A DNA stretch of 40,354 nt from DATAVB01 sp040414495 (GCA_040414495.1 JBEDUI010000208.1:1-40354); one strand, 5' to 3'. Positions 30,722-39,732 are shown, counted from the stretch's first letter. The notes: generated from the letters alone by a model not told the origin. Numbers and translations are program-made.

Positions 30722-31696
30722 GGTCGGAAGGCATTTCAGAGCCAGCAACTCCGGACCCATGCCGCCGATAACCAGGCGCTCTTTGGCATTGCCCAGCAGC
30801 GAACGGGTCCAGGACACCGGGCCACCGTCGGCGATGTTGAACTCCTCGCCGGCGGGCGTGGTCAGATCGACCCGGAACCGCACGTCGCTGTAATAATCAG
30901 CCACGGCAGGCTCGACCCGTACGGGTACATCCGGGAACCGGGCCGCCAGCTCGTCCCGCGCCTGGCCGATCGGCTCCGCCCGCACGCCATCGCTCAGGTC
31001 CTGCAGGACGACCCGTATCTCGGCGATCGCGAAACCGGCCGCACCGGCCGCGTGCAGGATCCCTACGCAGGCCGCGACGTGCCGGACTACCGCTTCCCGC
31101 TCGAACCGCCACGAGCCGGTGTCCCGTCCCGCGGTCACCATGGCGAAGAGCTGGAAATGCGCCAGCGCGCCAGAGTCGCCGTACTGCTGAGCACGCACCT
31201 GCCGCTGCGACGTGGCCAACCGGACCGGGTCGGCGCCTCGCGGATCAGCCCGCAACGCCGCGCGACGCCGTACCGCAGCCTCAACCGCGAGCGCATTCGT
31301 ACTGTCAGCGACGACCTCCAGCGACCGCAGCGCCGAAACGACGCGGTGCTGATCGGTCGCGCCAACCGCTGAATGGGTACCCAACGGCACCAGCGGAGCG
31401 AGTTCGACTATTCCGAAGCCCTGGCTCTCAAGAAGTTCCAGTCCGATCACGTCCAACTTCCGCAACAGCAGGGCGGAAATTGGCGATGGGCGGACGAAGC
31501 GATTCGACTCCCATTGAGCCAGCACTCGCGCGGGTTTGACGGCTGCGGCACGACGGCGCATGACCTCAAGCAGCAATGACTGCAGATCGCTCGGCGAGAG
31601 CCGTTCGGTCAGTGCCTGGAGAATGTCGTCCGAGCCAGCGGCCCGGATGAGCCGTTGCAGGTGACCGTCAGTATTCACCTGCTCATCGTGTCGCAC
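30692..31696 (-). CDS. Uncharacterised protein, weakly reminiscent of class II aminoacyl-tRNA synthetases
   Basis: A 334-residue soluble protein, GTG at 31696 (GTG 31678 is an alternative, neither with a clear ribosome-binding site). A helical first 70 residues are followed by a region with VELAPLVPLGTHSAVGATDQ, VVSALRSLEVVADSTNALAV and, near the end, ERLVIGGMGPELLALKCL. These recall motifs 2 and 3 of HisRS/HisZ-like proteins, but I do not see the full set of ATP-binding arginines. No anticodon-binding domain is visible. It overlaps the regulator gene by 30 bp tail to tail. I would not assign a function. Confidence 0.75.
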   Translation of the reverse strand: MRHDEQVNTDGHLQRLIRAAGSDDILQALTERLSPSDLQSLLLEVMRRRAAAVKPARVLAQWESNRFVRPSPISALLLRKLDVIGLELLESQGFGIVELAPLVPLGTHSAVGATDQHRVVSALRSLEVVADSTNALAVEAAVRRRAALRADPRGADPVRLATSQRQVRAQQYGDSGALAHFQLFAMVTAGRDTGSWRFEREAVVRHVAACVGILHAAGAAGFAIAEIRVVLQDLSDGVRAEPIGQARDELAARFPDVPVRVEPAVADYYSDVRFRVDLTTPAGEEFNIADGGPVSWTRSLLGNAKERLVIGGMGPELLALKCLPTSEGAGIVGE

Positions 31697-31942
31697 TCGT
31701 GCAAGCGGTTATCCGCCACTCATGCACGGTGTGTACGCGGCGGGGTCTGCATGGGGACTGCCGTCCGCGTCAAAGGTGGAACCGTTCGGGTCAGTGCGCC
31801 GGCCGGCGGGAACGGCGGCCGGAGCGGTTTGTGCGGCACCATCCGGTCGTGAAGCTCACGGCCGGTCCCAGTCATGCACGGTGCACTCGAACATGGCCGA
31901 AGCCGGTCCGCGGGCCGCCGTGCCGGACAGTGCCAGCGTCAA
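31697..31942. other. Non-coding stretch with a repeated CATGCACGGTG motif
   Basis: CATGCACGGTG occurs at 31721-31731 and again at 31873-31883, 152 bp apart. The second copy extends to the palindrome TGCACGGTGCA. No gene is supported here. The copies could be operators for the divergently placed neighbours or remnants of a repeat. Confidence 0.4.
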
Positions 31943-32152
31943 TCAGGAAACCGCGCGGACCGGCCGTTCGCTCTCGCCGGTCATCCGCGCGAGCAAGCCG
32001 CGGACCTCCGACTCGGCGAAACGCCGGTGCCCACCGGGTGTGCGGATGCTGTGGATCCGCCCCGCGGTTGCCCAACGAGTGACAGTCTTTGGATCGACCC
32101 GGAAGATCGCTGCGACCTCTCCGGGCGTCATCAGACGGTCCTGTGTGTTCAT
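31943..32152 (-). CDS. bldC: BldC-like MerR-family DNA-binding regulator
   Basis: A 69-residue protein beginning MNTQDRLMTPGEVAAIF. The winged-helix core FRVDPKTVTRWATAGRIHSI and RTPGGHRRFAESEVRGLL match streptomycete BldC closely in sequence and length (68 residues there). BldC binds direct repeats cooperatively and holds back sporulation genes. There is no effector domain. I choose ATG 32152, preceded by GGGGGATGGT. Two upstream in-frame ATGs (32167, 32203) are possible. A long non-coding region precedes it. Confidence 0.88.
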   Translation of the reverse strand: MNTQDRLMTPGEVAAIFRVDPKTVTRWATAGRIHSIRTPGGHRRFAESEVRGLLARMTGESERPVRAVS

Positions 32153-32665
32153 ACCATCCCCCAACATGGTCGGGCCTTTCGGTTGGCAATTCATGCCATC
32201 CAAGCCACGAGTAGATCACCTTGAACGGCGTCCTGTACGCGAAATCAGGTTCTTTCACAATCTCTTAGACTGGGAATAAGTTCGAACACCGCAAGTTCGC
32301 GCTGCTAAACAACCGGGGAACCCTGGTCAAGTTGCCGACACAGCCTAGTTGTTAGCAGTCCCAATAGTCTGATTACGCTTTCCTATAGGCGGTGTGGCGT
32401 AATCGTCCCGCATCCCGCGCAAATGTGTCGCTGGTAACGCGGAACTGCCTACGAATGTTCATCCATCGTGGCGGGGGCCGCTTTTCTTGCCGGGCGGTAC
32501 GCCCTTGTTCGGCAGACCTGTCGGTGGTGGTCGGCAGTGGGTGACATGTCCGGCACCGCCCGCTTGTCCTGAGAGGACAGACCGGGGAGTACCTGACATT
32601 TGTCATGCCCATCTCAGGACAAACAAGCGATGTGGTCGGCTAACGAATCTGCCACAGTCAACGCT
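32153..32665. other. Long divergent regulatory region between bldC and an ABC exporter
   Basis: About 510 bp without a supportable gene, A/T-richer than its flanks. It holds an imperfect hairpin, CTGCTAAACAAC with GTTGTTAGCAG (32302-32358, one bulge, 34-base loop). Near the exporter it has several palindromes described separately. Long leaders upstream of bldC are known in streptomycetes, so transcription of the minus-strand leader is plausible. Confidence 0.55.
32564..32622. promoter_or_regulatory. Nested palindromes upstream of the ABC exporter (candidate operators)
   Basis: TTGTCCTGAGA (32564-32574) is inverted exactly as TCTCAGGACAA (32612-32622). The left copy also sits in its own palindrome TGTCCT-GAG-AGGACA (32566-32580). 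Between the copies lies TGACATTTGTCA (32594-32605), a perfect 12-bp palindrome. All end within 45 bp of the exporter's ATG, as expected for a repressor or activator site. No dedicated regulator gene is adjacent except bldC. Confidence 0.5.
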
Positions 32666-33616
32666 ATGAACATGACACCGTCCGGCCCCACCGTGGGCAC
32701 GGTCAACGCTCTTGAGTTGCATGGCCTACACAAGCACTTTGGCCGAGTGCACGCGGTCAATGGAATCGATCTGACCGTCGCCCCCGGCGAGATCGTGGCC
32801 TTTCTCGGACCCAATGGCGCCGGGAAGACCACGACCATCGACATGATGCTCGGACTGTCCACACCGACCTCCGGCGAGGTCCAGGTGTTCGGATTCAAGC
32901 CGATCGACGCGGTCTCCCGCGGACTGGTGGCCGCCGTCATGCAGACCGGCGGGCTGCTGCGCGATCTGACCGTTGGCGAGACCGTGCAGCTGACCTCGAC
33001 GCTGTTCGTCGATACCCGTCCGGTGACCGAGGTGCTGCAGCGGGCCGGCATCGCGGATATCGCCGACCGCCGGGTCGACAAGTGCTCCGGCGGCCAGCAG
33101 CAGCGCCTGCGGTTCGCGATGGCGCTGCTGTCGGACCCGGCGCTGCTGGTGCTGGACGAGCCGACGACCGGCATGGACGTCGAGGGCCGGCGTGACTTCT
33201 GGTCTGCGATCCGGCAGGACACCGAACGCGGCCGCACGGTCATGTTCGCCACGCACTACCTGGAGGAGGCCGACGCCTACGCCGATCGGATCGTCCTGAT
33301 CCGGGAGGGCCAGGTCGTCGCCGACGGTACGGCCGCCGAGATCAAGGAACTGTCGGCCGGCCGGGTGGTGCGGGCCACGCTGCCCGGCGCCGACCACGCC
33401 AGCCTGCTGGCGCTGCCCGGCGTCGACGGGGTCGAGATCCGCGGCGACACCGTACTGATCCGGGCCGCCGAGTCCGATTCGGTCGCGCGGTATCTGCTCA
33501 CCCAGACGCAGGCCCGCGACCTGGAGATCACCGCGCGCAACCTCGAGGACGCGTTCATCGCCCTCACTGGACGGGACGCCAAGGAGACCGCCAAACCGAT
33601 GGAGAGTGCCCGATGA
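32666..33616 (+). CDS. ABC transporter ATP-binding protein (multidrug-type exporter)
   Basis: A 316-residue ATPase from ATG 32666 (MNMTPSGPTVGTV). Walker A GPNGAGKT is at 48-55, signature SGGQQ at 141-145, Walker B LVLDEPTTGMD at about 161-171 and H-loop ATHYLEEAD. An accessory C-terminal domain of about 80 residues follows. No ribosome-binding site is seen. An upstream in-frame ATG at 32600 lies within the palindrome region and is unlikely. The ATPase gene overlaps the permease gene by ATGA. Confidence 0.91.
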   Translation: MNMTPSGPTVGTVNALELHGLHKHFGRVHAVNGIDLTVAPGEIVAFLGPNGAGKTTTIDMMLGLSTPTSGEVQVFGFKPIDAVSRGLVAAVMQTGGLLRDLTVGETVQLTSTLFVDTRPVTEVLQRAGIADIADRRVDKCSGGQQQRLRFAMALLSDPALLVLDEPTTGMDVEGRRDFWSAIRQDTERGRTVMFATHYLEEADAYADRIVLIREGQVVADGTAAEIKELSAGRVVRATLPGADHASLLALPGVDGVEIRGDTVLIRAAESDSVARYLLTQTQARDLEITARNLEDAFIALTGRDAKETAKPMESAR

Positions 33617-34401
33617 GCACACAGCCCGTAACGATGCCCGATCTGAATCGTCGGGTACCACCGCTGGGCGGGTTCAACCTGACGTTCGTCCGGCTCGAGG
33701 TACGACGGATGCTGCGTAACCGGCGTACCGCGATTTTCACGTTGATCATGCCGGTCGTATTTTATTTCGCTTTCGGCTATTCGCAGCGGAATACGACGGT
33801 TGGCAGCGCCAACGCCGCCACGTACATCATGGTGAATCTGGCGACCTACGGCGCCATGGTGGCCACGATGGCCGGCGCGGCCATGGTGTCGGTGGAACGG
33901 GCGCAGGGGTGGAGTCGGCAATTGCGGCTCACGCCATTACGGCCGGTCGCATATATGGCCACAAAAGTACTGACCGCAATGACGCTTGGCGCCATGTCGG
34001 TATTCGTGCAATTCGTGGTCGGGGCCGCGACTGGAAATAAGCTGGCTCTCGATAAATGGATTCTGTGCGGTTTGGCCGCGTGGTTGTGCGCATTTGTTTT
34101 CGCCGCCATGGGCCTTTTCGTCGGCTACCTCATGCCGTCGGAGAATGCGATGCAGGTCATGGGTCCGATCCTGGCGCTGCTTGCGTTGCTCGGCGGACTG
34201 TTCGTACCGCTGAGTGTGTGGGGGCACACATTCCGGGAAATCGCCCGCTGGACTCCGGCTTACGGGGTGGGCGAGATCGCCCGGTCGCCACTGCGGGCCG
34301 AGCACTTCGACTGGGCTTCGATCCCGAACATTCTGATCTGGGGCGTCGTGTTCGCGATCGGCGCGGCGGTCCTGTTCCGGCGCGACACCAAGCGGGTCTG
34401 A
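33613..34401 (+). CDS. ABC-2 type transporter permease
   Basis: A 262-residue membrane protein with six helices and an ABC-2 fold (VSVERAQGWSRQLRLTPLRP after helix 2; GGLFVPLSVWGHTFREIARW before the last helix). The ATG overlaps the ATPase stop (ATGA). Together they form a DrrAB-like exporter. Relatives are often partnered with a kinase and regulator, but here none is directly linked. Confidence 0.92.
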   Translation: MSTQPVTMPDLNRRVPPLGGFNLTFVRLEVRRMLRNRRTAIFTLIMPVVFYFAFGYSQRNTTVGSANAATYIMVNLATYGAMVATMAGAAMVSVERAQGWSRQLRLTPLRPVAYMATKVLTAMTLGAMSVFVQFVVGAATGNKLALDKWILCGLAAWLCAFVFAAMGLFVGYLMPSENAMQVMGPILALLALLGGLFVPLSVWGHTFREIARWTPAYGVGEIARSPLRAEHFDWASIPNILIWGVVFAIGAAVLFRRDTKRV

Positions 34402-34420
34402 GCCCCGCGACAGCCTGACC

Positions 34421-34453
34421 GGCGCCGGCTACCCCTCGCGGGTGGCCGGCGCC
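34421..34453 (+). terminator. Intrinsic terminator after the ABC exporter
   Basis: GGCGCCGGCTACCC and GGGTGGCCGGCGCC form a 14-bp stem (one G-U) with a 5-base loop, 19 bp past the permease stop. It is followed by GTTGTGTG, a weak U-tract. Confidence 0.85.
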
Positions 34454-34616
34454 GTTGTGTGCCCGGGACCACGCTTGGTCGGGTGGACAGGGGGTGTCTA
34501 GTGCGTCACGCTACGGGGTGCAACGGTGCGCGAACATGGCTTCTCTCAGTAGGGTCCGAATAATCGGCTACCGCCGCAGCACCGCATGTCCACACTGCCG
34601 AGAGGGGCGCTACAAA

Positions 34617-35930
<1,314 letters not shown>

Positions 35931-35943
35931 TTCGCACCGGCGA

Positions 35944-35997
35944 CCATGGCCGTGATCGTTTTGTGGATTCGTTTCCATAACCCGATCACGACCATGG
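35944..35997. repeat. Palindromic element after gltA, related to the 9 kb repeat cluster
   Basis: CCATGGCCGTGATCG (35944-35958) pairs with CGATCACGACCATGG (35983-35997) with one mismatch. The inner TTGTGGA pairs with TCCATAA (one G-U) around a short loop. The outer arm shares CGTGATCG/CGATCACG with the repeats at 8970-9625. It may double as the gltA terminator, though no T run follows. Confidence 0.8.
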
Positions 35998-36046
35998 AAG
36001 CGCGAAATCCCCCGCATTTTGCCGACCCGGCGGCTAGCGTTACGCC

Positions 36047-37192
36047 ATGTCGGAATCCTCATTCCTAGGCCGTTGGTCGGCCTCCGGCCGGGCGATCGAG
36101 ATCGCCCGACGCGATGACAAGCTCCTGCTCCTGGCGCCCGGCGCGCCGGAGGAGTTCGCTCCCGCGCTTGTAGCTGATACGGATGGGCGTTTTCTGATCA
36201 GCGGCGGTTCCTACGGCGGGTTGAGCGTTCATGTCGGTGAGCGGAATGGCGCGCCGCACCTGGTGATCGGCGACGTCATCACCCTCCCGGCCTGGGACGA
36301 ATCGAGCGGCACACCGTCCGTCGTGGGGGTGCCGGCGCCGCCGATGCAGCTCGATCTGGCGACCGAGCGCCGGTACTCTGAGCTGCTCGAGGAGGTGCGG
36401 GCAGCCGACGGCGGCGTGGTCGTGCCGCACGGAATCGCCCTGGATGCGTGGATCCGCTGGCTGACCGACCAGGACGTGGTGTTGTTCCACGGCTCGGCGT
36501 CGGGCGAGATCGACGAGCTGATCCCACGCCGTACCTCTTATGAAGTCAACGACGAGGCCGGGCGCGGCAATTTGCCGGCGGTGTACGCGACCCATGACGG
36601 CTGGTGGTCGTTGTGGTTCGCGATTGTGGAACGGGATGGGCTGCGCGGGACAATCCGGAGCGGCTTCGAATGGGTCGACCGACCCGATGGCAGCCGGTTG
36701 TCGGTGTATTTCTTTTCCGTCGACCAACACGAGCTGCCGCGAGCACCCTGGCATAACGGCTGGCTCTATATTCTGCCGCGCGAGACCTTCCAACGGCTGC
36801 CGATCGTGCCCGGCGGCCCGCCATCGATTGAGTGGGCGAGCACCGAGGCGGTTCGGCCGCTGGCCCGGCTGGCCGTCACGCCGGCCGATTTCCCTTTCCT
36901 GGAGCATGTTTGCGGCCACGACGATGGCGAGCTGCTGCGCCACGAGGAGCTGTCCACAGTGGTCCGGCAGCACGTCACGGCGGCGACCCGGGGCCGATAC
37001 GGAGTCGTGCTGGAGTTGAATTGGGACGATGAACTCGCCGGGGTCGTGGGCGAATACGTAGAATTGTCCGGTCGGATAATGCCCGAAATCTCCGGTCGGG
37101 TGGATCAGGTGGCGCGTCGGCTCTATCTGGATACGTCGCCGGCGCTGGCCGAGATGATTCTCAATACGTACGGAGATAAACGTAGGGATTAA
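36047..37192 (+). CDS. Uncharacterised protein with an HGS...VYATHD-type domain
   Basis: A 381-residue soluble protein starting MSESSFLGRWSASGRAIEI. The central part (about 140-215) has VVLFHGSASGEIDELIPRR then VYATHDGWWSLWFAIVERDG. This pattern (His-Gly-Ser, Pro-Arg, Tyr-Ala-Thr) recurs in uncharacterised bacterial proteins and superficially resembles ADP-ribosyltransferase-like folds, but catalytic residues are not certain. No signal peptide or membrane segment is seen. It is preceded by the palindrome after gltA and followed by a hairpin. Confidence 0.75.
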   Translation: MSESSFLGRWSASGRAIEIARRDDKLLLLAPGAPEEFAPALVADTDGRFLISGGSYGGLSVHVGERNGAPHLVIGDVITLPAWDESSGTPSVVGVPAPPMQLDLATERRYSELLEEVRAADGGVVVPHGIALDAWIRWLTDQDVVLFHGSASGEIDELIPRRTSYEVNDEAGRGNLPAVYATHDGWWSLWFAIVERDGLRGTIRSGFEWVDRPDGSRLSVYFFSVDQHELPRAPWHNGWLYILPRETFQRLPIVPGGPPSIEWASTEAVRPLARLAVTPADFPFLEHVCGHDDGELLRHEELSTVVRQHVTAATRGRYGVVLELNWDDELAGVVGEYVELSGRIMPEISGRVDQVARRLYLDTSPALAEMILNTYGDKRRD

Positions 37193-37240
37193 GGCGTGTT
37201 TCTTGAATCGTCCTCAAGCCGAGGATTTAAGAAGCACGCC
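37193..37240. terminator. Hairpin between convergent genes
   Basis: GGCGTG-TTTCTT pairs with AAGAAG-CACGCC, and the inner ATCGTCCTC pairs with GAGGAT, starting at the stop of the plus gene and ending at the stop of the CDF transporter. The A/T-rich middle is unusual for this genome. Confidence 0.7.
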
Positions 37241-37822
37241 CTAACAGCAGTCATCGCCGTTCCAGGCCTCGATCCCCTCCCAGACCGCCCAACCGGCCAG
37301 CAATAACGCGATCACCGGATCCAGCCACCCGATCGTGTGCAACGCGAGTCCAATGAGGACGGCCCCGGCCTGGGCCGCGCACATCAAATTCTGGGTGCCC
37401 TCGCCAACGGTCGCGCCCGAATCGAGCTGGTTGCCGTAGCGGCGTTTGGCCAAGCCGAGCACGGGCATGCCGACGAGGCTGACGGCCGTAATGACGATGC
37501 CGACAGTGGACATCTGGGCCTGGTGACCGACGACCAGATCCCGTAGCGCTTCGGCCGCGATATAGGGCGCGAGCAGGAAAAAGCTGACCGCGACCGCGCG
37601 CTGGGCTCGCTGCTCCGCGGTCTCGCTGAGCGCACGTTCGCCGGTGAACCGCCAGATCACGATGACGCTGGCGGCGCCTTCGATGACCGAGCCGAGCGCC
37701 CACGCGGTCAACGCGATCGAGCCGGCCGCGATCCCGGAAATCAGGCCGAGCACGCCTTCGGCGCTCATCCAAACGAGGCTGAGCCACGAGAGGGCAAGTA
37801 TGCGCTGGCGGGTCGTGGTCAT
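37241..37822 (-). CDS. Cation diffusion facilitator-like membrane protein (short form)
   Basis: A 193-residue protein with about six hydrophobic helices in the CDF transmembrane arrangement (GVLGLISGIAAGSIALTAWA; GEGTQNLMCAAQAGAVLIGL). It lacks the usual cytoplasmic C-terminal domain of CDF exporters and ends DDCC, a possible metal-binding tail. It is encoded directly after a CmtR-type repressor (ATGA overlap), so it probably exports a soft or divalent metal such as cadmium, lead or zinc. In mycobacteria cmtR pairs with a P-type ATPase instead. Confidence 0.87.
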   Translation of the reverse strand: MTTTRQRILALSWLSLVWMSAEGVLGLISGIAAGSIALTAWALGSVIEGAASVIVIWRFTGERALSETAEQRAQRAVAVSFFLLAPYIAAEALRDLVVGHQAQMSTVGIVITAVSLVGMPVLGLAKRRYGNQLDSGATVGEGTQNLMCAAQAGAVLIGLALHTIGWLDPVIALLLAGWAVWEGIEAWNGDDCC

Positions 37823-38133
37823 GACAGGTCCTTGTGGGCCGGGTCGACGGCGAGCACGACCGCCAGCAGCTCGTCCAGGGCGGTGGCCAGGTGCGGGTCG
37901 GCCAGCTCGTAACGGGCCTGCCGGCCCTGCAACGTGGCCGAGATCAGCCCGCAGCCGCGCAGGCAGGCCAGGTGGTTGCTGACGTTGGAGCGGGTCAGCC
38001 CGAGTTCAGCCGCCAGCTCGGTCGGATACCGCGGCCCGTCCAGCAGCGCCAGTAGGAGTCGGCACCGCGTCGGGTCGGCCAGGGCCCGGCCGAGCCGGCA
38101 CATCGCGTCCAGCTTGCCCGAAATGGTCAGCAC
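37819..38133 (-). CDS. cmtR: ArsR/SmtB-family metal repressor, CmtR-like
   Basis: A 104-residue winged-helix repressor. LGRALADPTRCRLLLALLDG and LGLTRSNVSNHLACLRGCGL align with the Cd/Pb sensor CmtR. The alpha-4 metal ligands Cys57 and Cys61 are present, and Cys24. The third ligand of mycobacterial CmtR, Cys102 in the C-terminal tail, is absent here, because the tail ends DPAHKDLS. His100 might substitute, or metal selectivity has changed. The gene ends overlapping the transporter start (ATGA), fitting autoregulation of the pair. Confidence 0.9.
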   Translation of the reverse strand: MLTISGKLDAMCRLGRALADPTRCRLLLALLDGPRYPTELAAELGLTRSNVSNHLACLRGCGLISATLQGRQARYELADPHLATALDELLAVVLAVDPAHKDLS

Positions 38134-38158
38134 ACGCTGAACAATACGCGTGGGGGCC

Positions 38159-38917
38159 TCAGGTCCGACGGCCGAACCGGACCGCGACCCCGGGCGAATA
38201 CAACACGCTGACCGGCTCGCTCGCCGCCACCTCGCCCAGACCCGCGTCCGCGAGCAGGCTCTCCCGGCATTCCACCAGCTGCGCCCGGTGCAGTGTCCAC
38301 TGTGGATGCTTGTTGGCCAGATATATGGTCCGGCCGAATATCGCGGTGTGCAATCCCCACCGGGCGGTCAGGAAATGCCCCAACGGCGACGGCTGTGCGA
38401 CCTGCTCGCCGATTCGGACGGTCAGCCCGGTGCCGACCCCGGAGCGCCGCCGCCGGCCGACGTACCGGACCGTATCGGCATCCCGGCGTACCGACATGCG
38501 CGCCCAGCGATACGGCAACCCGAACCCGAGCCGCGCAACCAGCACCGCGGCCAGCCGGGATGCCTCCAGTGTAAGGAAAACGACGCCGCGCCGGCCCTGC
38601 TCATCAACCGAATAGAGCCGCAGGTTCGTCTCGGGAAACGAACCGAAATACGGAATTCCCGGCAGCCCAAACCAGCCGACGTGGTGCATCCGGAAGGCGA
38701 CCAGGCCCACGTAGGTCCTGCCGTCGATCACGTCCGGCCGGACCCCGGGCGGCATGAATGGCGCGACCAGCGCCGGGTCGAGCACCCAGTGCACCAGGGT
38801 CAATTCGAGCCAGGACTGGGTCGAGAGAGTCCGGCCGAGCCGGTCCGGCGCTTCCGGTGTGATCGGCTCGGGTTCGGCGGACAGCACGGTGTTACGACGC
38901 GACGATCGAGCCGTCAT
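38159..38917 (-). CDS. DUF2071 (YqjF-like) protein
   Basis: A 252-residue protein from ATG 38917 (MTARSSRRNTVLSAEPEP). GTG 38887, just past the upstream gene's stop, is an alternative. The family motifs LVHWVLDPALVAPFMPPGVR, VGLVAFRMHHVGWF, SFPETNLRLYS and FLTARWGLHT are present. DUF2071 proteins are soluble acetoacetate-decarboxylase-fold-like proteins of unknown function. The start overlaps the PhyH gene's 3' end by 26 bp, so the two are probably co-transcribed. Confidence 0.88.
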   Translation of the reverse strand: MTARSSRRNTVLSAEPEPITPEAPDRLGRTLSTQSWLELTLVHWVLDPALVAPFMPPGVRPDVIDGRTYVGLVAFRMHHVGWFGLPGIPYFGSFPETNLRLYSVDEQGRRGVVFLTLEASRLAAVLVARLGFGLPYRWARMSVRRDADTVRYVGRRRRSGVGTGLTVRIGEQVAQPSPLGHFLTARWGLHTAIFGRTIYLANKHPQWTLHRAQLVECRESLLADAGLGEVAASEPVSVLYSPGVAVRFGRRT

Positions 38918-39656
38918 CGAGGAATTGCTCGAATGAGCCCCACGGTTTGCTGCCGTCCTTGGACATGATGACCTCACCCGAATACTGGGCCAGATAAACC
39001 CGGCGCAGCCGGTCGGTGCGGTTGGGACCGCTGCGGTGGATGACCACGCTGGAGAAGACGACGATCGAGCCGGCCGGCGCGGTGACCGGCATGCCCGGGT
39101 CGGAGCCGAAATAGCAGACCTTGTCGTTCACCCGTGGATCGGGAATGTGTTTGACGTAGCTGCGAATTCCGGACCGCGAATACGGCAACAGGTAGACCGA
39201 ACCGTTCTCCTCGGTAACGTCGTCGAGGGGAATCCAGCAGGTCAGGTACGGCGCGTGGTCCTCATGCACATAGCCGGAATCCTGATGCCAGGCGAACGAG
39301 GTGTCGGGGTCGCCGGCCTTGATGACGTACTGTTCCCAGAACAGGTACGCATTCTCGCCCAGGGTGGCCTGGCATATTTCGGCCATCAGGTCACTGAACA
39401 GGAACCGGCGCAGCTCGGGTCGATCCTGGTAGATCATCGGGCTGAAATACCGTTTCCCGCGGGCATTGATACCCAACCGGTCGACACCGGCCTTATCCAT
39501 TTCCGCGTCGGCCTTGTCGATCGAGAATTGCGCGCCACCGCGGAGCAATTCAAGCTGGTCGGCGTCGAGCGCGCGTTCGATGATGAAATAGCCCTCGGCC
39601 TCGTACTGCCGACGCATCTCGTCGGTGACGATGCCCGCCTGCTGCGCCCCGGTCAT
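38892..39656 (-). CDS. Phytanoyl-CoA dioxygenase family (PhyH) Fe(II)/2-oxoglutarate oxygenase
   Basis: A 254-residue double-stranded beta-helix oxygenase. The iron triad is His124 and Asp126 (AWHQDSGY) and His207 (VIHRSGPN). Arg residues about ten positions later (RTDRLRRVYLAQYS) can bind 2-oxoglutarate. ATG 39656 is chosen over the in-frame ATG six codons earlier because GGAGGGG lies 6 bases before it. PhyH enzymes hydroxylate diverse small molecules and the substrate is not evident. DUF2071 follows. Three phased direct repeats lie immediately upstream. Confidence 0.93.
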   Translation of the reverse strand: MTGAQQAGIVTDEMRRQYEAEGYFIIERALDADQLELLRGGAQFSIDKADAEMDKAGVDRLGINARGKRYFSPMIYQDRPELRRFLFSDLMAEICQATLGENAYLFWEQYVIKAGDPDTSFAWHQDSGYVHEDHAPYLTCWIPLDDVTEENGSVYLLPYSRSGIRSYVKHIPDPRVNDKVCYFGSDPGMPVTAPAGSIVVFSSVVIHRSGPNRTDRLRRVYLAQYSGEVIMSKDGSKPWGSFEQFLDDGSIVAS

Positions 39657-39676
39657 GCCGTCCCCTCCGGTCATGG

Positions 39677-39732
39677 TGTCGACCCTTTCGACTCATGCTG
39701 TCGACCGTTCGCCTGATGATGTCGACCGTTCG
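39677..39732. promoter_or_regulatory. Three phased direct repeats upstream of the PhyH gene
   Basis: TGTCGACC occurs at 39677, 39699 and 39720, each followed by (C/G)TTTCG or GTTCG, at spacings of 22 and 21 bp, about two helical turns. The first starts about 20 bp before the ATG. Phased repeats with a GTCGAC core suggest cooperative binding of a regulator on one DNA face. Confidence 0.45.

Noticed and set aside
32302..32358. Cyclic-di-AMP (ydaO-type) riboswitch suggested by CGGGGAACCC
   Set aside because: The element is too short, lacks the second conserved GGGTGAATC-like part and the pseudoknot arms, and the nearest plus gene starts 300 bp away.
34455..34616. 54-residue N-terminal extension of citrate synthase
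   Set aside because: It is out of keeping with type II enzymes. ATG 34617 has an upstream AGAGGGG and gives the normal N-terminus.
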